Assembly: GCF_013409865.1 (NCBI RefSeq)
Contig: NZ_JACCBM010000001.1
Location: 3,286,001 to 3,350,000, forward strand
DNA: 64,000 bases
Source: Herbiconiux flava
Lineage (GTDB): Bacteria > Actinomycetota > Actinomycetes > Actinomycetales > Microbacteriaceae
Direction of reading: 5' to 3'
The notes under the pieces are model-generated. The model did not search any database, was not told the origin of the DNA, and saw nothing but the letters and a program-made list of their open reading frames with translations. This document shows positions 58,713 through 64,000 of this stretch, one piece after another; position 1 is the stretch's first letter, and each line of letters begins with the position of its first letter. The position numbers and the translations under genes are program-made.

Positions 58713-61274
58713 TCAGTTCTTGGCGAGGAACTCCCGCTCGCTCTCGCGCAGCCGCCGCTCGAGCGCGCCCCTGATCGCCGGATGCGCGGCGAGCTGCGGA
58801 TCGGCGTCGACGATCTCGAAGGCGACGGCCCGCGCATCCTGGATCACGTCGGCGTCTTTCACCACGCGCAGCAGGCGGAGGGACGACCGCCCGCCCGACT
58901 GGATGCTGCCCAGCACGTCGCCCTCGCGCCGCAGCTCGAGGTCGATCTCGGCGAGCTCGAAGCCGTCGAGGGTGGCGGCGACGGCGTCGACCCGCTCGCG
59001 GGCGAGGGTCTCGGGCTCGGCGGTGGTGACGAGGAGACACAGGCCGGGCACGCCGCCCCGGCCGACGCGGCCTCGGAGCTGGTGCAGCTGGCTGACGCCG
59101 AAGCGGTCGGCGTCGAGCACCACCATCGTCGAGGCGTTCGGCACGTCGACGCCGACCTCGATGACGGTCGTGGCCACGAGAACGTCGATCTCGCGGGCGG
59201 CGAAGGCGCGCATGACGGCGTCCTTCTCCTCGCTCGGCATGCGGCCGTGCAGCGACTCGATGCGGTAGCCCGCGAGGGCGGGCAGGGCGCGGAGGTGGGC
59301 GAGGGTCTCGACGACGGTGGCCTTCGGCGGGCGCGGCGCCTCCCCAGCGGCCGACGCGGCGCCGGTCTTCGCGGTGGCGGCAGCCGTCTTCGCGGCGGTG
59401 GCGGTCTTGGCGGCGGAGGCAGGCGCCTTCGCGGGGGCGGTGACCTTCGCGGATGCAGCAGCACTCGTTGCGGCAGACCCCGCGCGACCCACCGGCCCCG
59501 TCGTCGCGGCCGCCCGCGCGGCCCGGCGGGCTCGAGCCTCCGCGAGGTCGTCGCGCACGCCGTCGAGCTCGCCGCCGCTGTCCCGGGCGCGGTCGTCGTC
59601 GTTCTCGGGAGCGTCGGCCGGCTCCACCGGGTCGGCCGGGTCGATCGCGGGGCAGACGACGAACGCCTGCCGCCCCTGCGCGAGCTCCTCGGCGACGCGG
59701 GCCCAGATGCGCCCCGCCCAGCCCGGCTTCTCGGCGAGCGGCACGCTGAAGCTCTCGATGCCCTTGCGGCCGGCCGGCAGCTCGGTGATGGTCGAGACGT
59801 CGAGATCGCCGAACACCGTCATCGCCACCGTGCGCGGGATCGGCGTCGCCGTCATCACCAGCACGTGCGGCGGGGTCGCGCCCTTCTGTCGCAGGGCGTC
59901 GCGCTGCTCCACCCCGAAGCGGTGCTGCTCGTCGACCACCACGAGACCGAGGTCGTAGAACTGCACGACGTCGCTCAGCAGGGCGTGGGTTCCGACGACG
60001 AGCTTGGCCTGGCCCGAGACCATGCGCAGCAGCGCCTTCTTGCGCTCGGCGGTGCTGAGCTGACCGGTGTGCAGCGTGGGCACGAGCTCGGCCGCGAGGT
60101 CGGGGCCGAGCACCTTCACGATCGAGCGCAGGTGCTGCGCGGCGAGCACCTCGGTGGGCGCCAGCAGGGCCGACTGCCCGCCCGAGTCGGCGACGGCGAG
60201 CATCGCCCGCACCGCTACGAGCGTCTTGCCCGAGCCGACCTCGCCCTGCAGCAGTCGCATCATCGGGATGTCGCCGCCCAGGTCGCGCGCGATCTCCGAC
60301 CCGACGAGCTGCTGGTCGGCCGTCAGCCGGAACGGCAGGCTCGCATCGAAGCGCTCGAGGTAGCCCCCGGGCTTCGGCCGCCGCACCGCCGTCTTCTGCG
60401 CGTGCGCGGCCCGGCGCTGGCTGACGAGCGCGGTCTGCAGCACGAACGCCTCGTGGAAGCGCAGCGTCTCGCGCGCCCGCATGTAGTCGGCGTCCTTCTG
60501 GGGCCGGTGCATCAGCTCGTAGGCGCGCTGGGCCGTGAGCAGGCGCCGCTCCTCGCGCACCTCGTCGGGCACCGGGTCGGCGATCCGGCCCTTCACGGCG
60601 TCGAGCACGATGGCCACCGAGTTGGCGATCTGCCAGCTGGCGACGGATGCGGTGGCCGGGTAGATCGGGATCGGCATCTCCGCCCAGCGCTTGGCCTCCG
60701 CGTCGTCGAGCGCACTCGGGTCGGCGAGCCCGTCGCCCAGCGCGTCGAGCGCGTCGGCGCCGAGCCCCTTCGCGTCGCCGAACAGCTCGTAGTTCGGATG
60801 CGCGAGCTGCAGCGCCCCCCGGTAGTCGGACACCTTCCCCGCGAAGATGCCGCGCACCCCCGGCCGCAGCTCGCGGGCGCGCCAGGACTGGTTGAAGAAG
60901 GTGAGCGAGATGAAGCCCTGCCCGTCACTGATGGACACCTCGAGCAGGCTGCCCCGCCGCGCCCGCATCGGCCGCTCCCGCACGTCGCGCACCTCGGCGA
61001 CGATCGTGACGTTCTCGTCCAGCGGCAGCTTGTCGATCGCGGTCAGCTCGCCGCGCTTGGCGTAGCGGCGCGGGTAGTGGCTGAGCAGATCACCCACGGT
61101 GCGGATGCCGAACGCCTTCTCGAACGCACTCGCCGTGCGCCCGCCGAGCACCCCGGCCAGCTTCGCGTCGAGCGCGTCGGCCCCCGGCGGTACGGCCACC
61201 GGCGCCACCGCGTCGGGCGCGCGAGTGCCACCGGGCGCAGTCGGCCCACGCGTGCCGGAGGTGCTGCCGCTCAT
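58713..61274 (-). CDS. recG: ATP-dependent DNA helicase RecG with internal low-complexity insert
   Basis: An 853-residue helicase that remodels stalled replication forks and Holliday junctions. The wedge/OB domain lies at about 85-170. Helicase motifs I and II are GEVGSGKT and VVDEQHRFGVEQRDAL. Motifs IV-VI are near IESLHGRMPSEEKDAVM, VATTVIEVGVDVPNA and QLRGRVGRGGVPG. Residues about 548-650, between the two RecA-like folds, hold an insert: first acidic (DPVEPADAPENDDDRA), then Ala/Lys/Thr-rich (AKTATAAKTAAATAKTG). This makes the protein about 100 residues longer than usual. A -10 box TAGACT directly before ATG 61274 suggests a leaderless mRNA. Confidence 0.94.
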   Translation of the reverse strand: MSGSTSGTRGPTAPGGTRAPDAVAPVAVPPGADALDAKLAGVLGGRTASAFEKAFGIRTVGDLLSHYPRRYAKRGELTAIDKLPLDENVTIVAEVRDVRERPMRARRGSLLEVSISDGQGFISLTFFNQSWRARELRPGVRGIFAGKVSDYRGALQLAHPNYELFGDAKGLGADALDALGDGLADPSALDDAEAKRWAEMPIPIYPATASVASWQIANSVAIVLDAVKGRIADPVPDEVREERRLLTAQRAYELMHRPQKDADYMRARETLRFHEAFVLQTALVSQRRAAHAQKTAVRRPKPGGYLERFDASLPFRLTADQQLVGSEIARDLGGDIPMMRLLQGEVGSGKTLVAVRAMLAVADSGGQSALLAPTEVLAAQHLRSIVKVLGPDLAAELVPTLHTGQLSTAERKKALLRMVSGQAKLVVGTHALLSDVVQFYDLGLVVVDEQHRFGVEQRDALRQKGATPPHVLVMTATPIPRTVAMTVFGDLDVSTITELPAGRKGIESFSVPLAEKPGWAGRIWARVAEELAQGRQAFVVCPAIDPADPVEPADAPENDDDRARDSGGELDGVRDDLAEARARRAARAAATTGPVGRAGSAATSAAASAKVTAPAKAPASAAKTATAAKTAAATAKTGAASAAGEAPRPPKATVVETLAHLRALPALAGYRIESLHGRMPSEEKDAVMRAFAAREIDVLVATTVIEVGVDVPNASTMVVLDADRFGVSQLHQLRGRVGRGGVPGLCLLVTTAEPETLARERVDAVAATLDGFELAEIDLELRREGDVLGSIQSGGRSSLRLLRVVKDADVIQDARAVAFEIVDADPQLAAHPAIRGALERRLRESEREFLAKN

Positions 61275-61280
61275 GCCAGA

Positions 61281-61286
61281 AGTCTA
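61281..61286 (-). promoter_or_regulatory. -10 box TAGACT of recG (leaderless)
   Basis: It ends 7 bases before the recG ATG on the minus strand. Confidence 0.45.
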
Positions 61287-61311
61287 GGCGGCACGCCCGA
61301 CACCGCCGCGA

Positions 61312-61317
61312 TAGGGT
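61312..61317 (+). promoter_or_regulatory. -10 box TAGGGT of rsmD (leaderless)
   Basis: TAGGGT ends 8 bases before GTG 61325. This favours that start over the in-frame GTG at 61316, which overlaps the box. Confidence 0.5.
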
Positions 61318-61324
61318 GCAGGGC

Positions 61325-61903
61325 GTGACGCGCATCATCGCCGGATTCGCCGGCTCCCTCACCCTCGCCGTGCCCCGCTCGGGCACCCGCCCCACCAGCG
61401 ACCGGGTGCGCGAGGCCATCTTCTCGGCCCTCGAGGCCCGCGGCGGACTCGACGGTCTCACCGTGCTCGACCTCTATGCCGGCTCAGGCGCCCTCGCCCT
61501 CGAGGCCATCAGCCGCGGAGCCGCCACGGCGCTCCTGGTCGAGAAGAACGCCGCGGCGGCAGCGATCGCGAAGAAGAACGCGGCCCGGGTGATCGCGGCC
61601 GCGGCTCCGGATGCCCGTCCCCGCGTCGAGGTCGTCACGCAGGCGGTGCTCCCCCGGCTGAGGGCGTCCGCCGCGGTGGCGGGCGCGGGCTACGACGTGG
61701 TGTTCCTCGACCCGCCCTACGATCTCACCGACGCGGAGCTCACCGAGACCCTCGCCGCCCTCGTGCCGCTGGTCGCGCCCGACGCGACGGTGCTCGTCGA
61801 GCGCAGCATCCGCTCCCCCGAGCCCGCCTGGCCCGCGGGCCTCGAGCTCGACCGCACCCGCGCCTACGGCGAGACCGCCCTCTGGTGGGCCACCCCCGCC
61901 TGA
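61325..61903 (+). CDS. rsmD: 16S rRNA (guanine-966-N2)-methyltransferase
   Basis: A 192-residue SAM-dependent rRNA methyltransferase. The start TRIIAGFAGSLTLAVP, the RPTSDRVREAIFSAL segment, the SAM motif DLYAGSGALALEA and the catalytic motif DPPYDL are all present. GTG 61325 fits both homologues (which start at this Thr-Arg-Ile-Ile) and the -10 box position. It is divergent from recG. A long hairpin follows the stop. Confidence 0.95.
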   Translation: MTRIIAGFAGSLTLAVPRSGTRPTSDRVREAIFSALEARGGLDGLTVLDLYAGSGALALEAISRGAATALLVEKNAAAAAIAKKNAARVIAAAAPDARPRVEVVTQAVLPRLRASAAVAGAGYDVVFLDPPYDLTDAELTETLAALVPLVAPDATVLVERSIRSPEPAWPAGLELDRTRAYGETALWWATPA

Positions 61904-61926
61904 CCCACCCGACCGACGTCGGTACA

Positions 61927-61981
61927 GGAGGAGAATCAGCCCCATGGGCCCCTATTCGGGCCATCGGCGTGATTCTCCTCC
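61927..61981. terminator. Large two-way hairpin between rsmD and thiL
   Basis: GGAGGAGAATCA (61927-61938) and its exact complement (61970-61981) form a 12-bp stem. Inside is a second stem GGCCC/GGGCC (61947-61951 and 61958-61962) with the loop CTATTC. It lies between convergent genes and is the most elaborate terminator-like structure in the window. Confidence 0.75.
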
Positions 61982-61997
61982 CGTGCCGGCCTCCGCG

Positions 61998-63101
61998 TCA
62001 GCCGGCGGCGCCGTTCCAGCCGTCGTACGGGTCCCAGCCGCCGAGCTCGGCGTAGGGGGTGTCGCCGACGAGGACGTCGGACGCGGGGCTGCGGTCGAGC
62101 ACGGTGCCGAGGCGGCGGAAGCCCTCCGGCAGCGGCCCGGGCGGGAAGGCCGCCAGCAGGGCGTGGTCCTCGCCCCCGGCCAGCACGAAGGAGGCGGCCC
62201 GGTCGCCCACCACGGGATCGAGCTCGCGCAGCGCCCGCGCCTCGAGCTCGATGGCGGCGGGGTCGAGCTGCACCGAGCATCCGCTGGCCACCGCGAGCCG
62301 CCGGGCGTCGAGCACGAGCCCGTCCGAGACGTCGAGCATCGCGGTCGCGCCCCCCACCGCCGCCGGCACCCCGAGCGCGATCGGCACGACCGGCGCCAGC
62401 TGAGCCGCCACGAGCTCTGGATGCGCGTCCCGCACCGCAGCGGCCCGCCCCGCATCGGGCACCCGCTCACCCCCTGCACCGTCGGACGCGACGCCGTCGC
62501 GGAACAGCAGCCACAGCCCCGCCCCCGCCCGGCCGAGGTCGCCCGCGACCGCGAGCTGATCGCTGGGCCGCGCGCCCGAGCGGGTGACCGGCGCCCGCCC
62601 CTCGAGGTCGCCGAACGCGGTCACCGCGATCATCAGCGCCGGCGACGCGGACAGGTCGCCGCCCACCACGCCGCAGCCGGGAGCCGCGAGCGCGCAGCCG
62701 TCGCGCAGCCCGTCGGCGATGCCGAGCAGCACGTCGACCGGGGTGTCGAGCGGGGCGGCCAGCGCGACGACGAGCGCCGTGGGCCGGGCGCCCATCGCGG
62801 CCACGTCGGCCAGGTTCGTCATGGCGGCCTTCACGCCGAGGTCATGCGCGCTCGACCACGCCGAGCGGAAGTCGGGCCCGTGCACCATCAGATCCGTCGT
62901 CACCACGAAGCGGCCGTCGGGTGCGGCCACCACCGCGCTGTCGTCGCCCGGCCCGAGCAGCTCGGCGTCGGCGTGCGGCAGCCGCGGGAAGATGCGCTTC
63001 AGCGTCTCGCCCTCCCCCACCTCGGCGAGGGTCGGCCCGGCGGCGACGCCGAACCCGGTCTCAGGATGCTCGTTCGCAGGTAAACCGAAGTCGGAGGCCA
63101 C
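61998..63101 (-). CDS. thiL: Thiamine-monophosphate kinase
   Basis: A 367-residue kinase making thiamine diphosphate, the cofactor of the 2-oxoacid decarboxylase at 8.6 kb among others. Marks are GPGDDSAVV, TTDLMVHGPDFR, AAMTNLADVAAMGA, CGVVGGDLS and MLDVSDGLVLDA. GTG 63101 follows a -10 box TACCGT by 7 bases, giving a leaderless mRNA. An earlier in-frame ATG overlaps the divergent gene. Confidence 0.94.
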   Translation of the reverse strand: MASDFGLPANEHPETGFGVAAGPTLAEVGEGETLKRIFPRLPHADAELLGPGDDSAVVAAPDGRFVVTTDLMVHGPDFRSAWSSAHDLGVKAAMTNLADVAAMGARPTALVVALAAPLDTPVDVLLGIADGLRDGCALAAPGCGVVGGDLSASPALMIAVTAFGDLEGRAPVTRSGARPSDQLAVAGDLGRAGAGLWLLFRDGVASDGAGGERVPDAGRAAAVRDAHPELVAAQLAPVVPIALGVPAAVGGATAMLDVSDGLVLDARRLAVASGCSVQLDPAAIELEARALRELDPVVGDRAASFVLAGGEDHALLAAFPPGPLPEGFRRLGTVLDRSPASDVLVGDTPYAELGGWDPYDGWNGAAG

Positions 63102-63107
63102 GAGCCA

Positions 63108-63113
63108 ACGGTA
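63108..63113 (-). promoter_or_regulatory. -10 box TACCGT of thiL (leaderless)
   Basis: It ends 7 bases before GTG 63101. Its TA pair (63112-63113) is shared with the opposing -10 box TAGCCT. Confidence 0.5.
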
Positions 63114-63117
63114 GCCT
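63112..63117 (+). promoter_or_regulatory. -10 box TAGCCT of the DUF3515 lipoprotein gene (leaderless)
   Basis: TAGCCT ends 9 bases before ATG 63126. It overlaps the thiL -10 box by two bases in a 24-base divergent gap. Confidence 0.5.
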
Positions 63118-63125
63118 GAACCTCG

Positions 63126-63695
63126 ATGCCCCACGCCGCCCGAACTCTAGCCATCCCCCGCCGGCGCCGCGCCGCCCCCCTCGCCATCGTCGCCACCCCG
63201 GGCCGGCGCCGCGCCCTCGCGCTCGTCACGGCGGCCGCCGCCACGGCGACCCTGCTCACCGGCTGCGCCAGCACCGTCAGCCTCGAGGCCGCCCCCGACG
63301 CGACCGACCCGGCCTGCGCCGACGTGATCGTGCGGCTGCCCGACACCGTCGCGGGCGAGGCGAAGCGCACCACCGACGCGCAGGCGACCGGCGCGTGGGG
63401 CGACCCGGCATCCGTTCTGCTGCACTGCGGCGTGCCGCCCTACGGCCCGACCACCCTGCCCTGCGGCAACGTCAACGGCGTCGACTGGATCGTCGACGAC
63501 TCGAACGCCCCCACCTACGTCTTCACCACCTACGGCCGCACCCCCGCCGTCGAGGTCGTGCTCGACTACGACGTCGTCGGCGGAACCAGCGCGCTCGACG
63601 ACCTCCGCACGGCGGTGCAGTCGATCCCGCAGGAGGCCCAGTGCCTCGACGCCGACGACGTGCTCAGCACCCCCACCCCCACGCCCGCCCCGTAG
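63126..63695 (+). CDS. DUF3515-family lipoprotein
   Basis: A 189-residue secreted lipoprotein. A long basic N-terminal region (PRRRRAAPLAIVATPGRRRA) precedes the hydrophobic stretch and lipobox LLTGC (Cys about 48). The mature part has CADVIVRLPDTVAGEAKR, WGDPASVLLHCGVPPYGPTT and DWIVDD, the pattern of the actinobacterial DUF3515 family that is commonly a neighbour of thiL. Three further Cys could make disulfides. Function unknown; it ends in a Thr-Pro tail. Confidence 0.88.
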   Translation: MPHAARTLAIPRRRRAAPLAIVATPGRRRALALVTAAAATATLLTGCASTVSLEAAPDATDPACADVIVRLPDTVAGEAKRTTDAQATGAWGDPASVLLHCGVPPYGPTTLPCGNVNGVDWIVDDSNAPTYVFTTYGRTPAVEVVLDYDVVGGTSALDDLRTAVQSIPQEAQCLDADDVLSTPTPTPAP

Positions 63696-63720
63696 GGCAG
63701 GGCGCGGCGGCGGGCGCCGA

Positions 63721-64000
63721 TCACGGCCGGACGACCTCGTAGAAGTCGGTGACCACTGCCGAGCGGTTGACCCGGGGACTTCCCACAGAGACCTTGGTCT
63801 TCACCAGACCCTGCGAGGCGACCATCACGTCGATGGTGGAAGTCGCGGCGGTGTCGCCGGGTGCGGACAGAATGAGGACCGTGGTCACCGTCTGACCGGG
63901 GAGGATGCCGTCCGCCGAGCAGATGAGGCCCTCGACGGGTTCGCAACTCACGTTCCCGGGCAGGGACGGAAACCCCTCCACGGCATAGCCTGCCAGTCCG
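63721..64000 (-). CDS. Surface/secreted protein with CARDB- or DUF11-like repeat (C-terminal part)
   Basis: Only the C-terminal 92 or so residues are inside the window; the frame is open to the right edge. The sequence is a beta-rich domain with two Cys (NVSCEPVEGLICSADGILPG) followed by a Thr/Val-rich strand pattern (QTVTTVLILSAPGD). This resembles the conserved-repeat domains of bacterial surface proteins. The end VVRP lacks a sorting signal. Identity cannot be settled without the rest of the gene. Confidence 0.55.
   Translation of the reverse strand, partial: GLAGYAVEGFPSLPGNVSCEPVEGLICSADGILPGQTVTTVLILSAPGDTAATSTIDVMVASQGLVKTKVSVGSPRVNRSAVVTDFYEVVRP

Overview
The window reads as one continuous, very GC-rich chromosomal segment from an actinobacterium, most likely a member of the Microbacteriaceae. 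The evidence is the core-gene order, GTG and TTG starts, gene starts placed directly behind a -10 box, and a nearly complete coenzyme F420 biosynthesis set. No tRNA, rRNA, CRISPR array, insertion sequence or phage gene was found. No stretch without a gene exceeds about 215 bases.

Layout. 1-514: 3' part of an XRE/cupin regulator on the minus strand. 723-8521: a plus-strand catabolic operon (cytosine-deaminase-like amidohydrolase, ABC importer, short-chain dehydrogenase, FAD-linked oxidase, creatininase-family hydrolase, PdxH-like flavoprotein) whose substrate I cannot name. 8636-11455: a 2-oxoacid decarboxylase and a MetF-like protein. 11517-23064: purine-ring (urate) breakdown, with allantoinase, uricase, HIU hydrolase, OHCU decarboxylase, an allantoate amidohydrolase, a ureidoglycine-type aminotransferase, an RpiR regulator, an AtzH-amidase fusion and an acetamidase/formamidase. 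A MobA-like cytidylyltransferase and an NADPH:F420-reductase-like protein lie inside it. 24032-26617: the core genes mutM, rnc, rpmF and yceD. 26637-37766: reductive pyrimidine breakdown (beta-ureidopropionase, dihydropyrimidinase, LLM flavin/F420 oxidoreductase, a second ABC importer, an omega-aminotransferase) flanked by LysR and MocR regulators. 37830-38503: a VapBC/FitAB toxin-antitoxin pair. 39668-45962: cofD, a membrane ABM-domain protein, guanine deaminase and cofGH. 46019-51220: glycerol uptake and oxidation (glpK, glpF, glpD) with a SorC-type regulator. 51203-57211: cofC, a hexapeptide-repeat protein, a YidC homologue, an epoxide hydrolase, cofE and an FGD-like LLM oxidoreductase. 57211-63695: the core genes coaD, recG, rsmD and thiL with a DUF3515 lipoprotein. 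From 63721 a truncated surface protein runs off the end.

How it fits together. The window describes a nitrogen scavenger that takes apart purines (guanine deaminase, then urate to allantoin to glyoxylate) and pyrimidines (dihydrouracil to beta-alanine), plus one unidentified nitrogen compound. It also makes F420: cofC, cofD, cofE and cofGH are all here, in four separate places. The pyrimidine operon has no recognisable dihydropyrimidine dehydrogenase but does carry an LLM-family oxidoreductase, so an F420- or flavin-dependent first step is the most interesting hypothesis. The catabolic blocks sit where a normally continuous run of core genes (recG-rsmD-coaD-yceD-rpmF-rnc-mutM) would be expected, which suggests that insertion or rearrangement has split that run.
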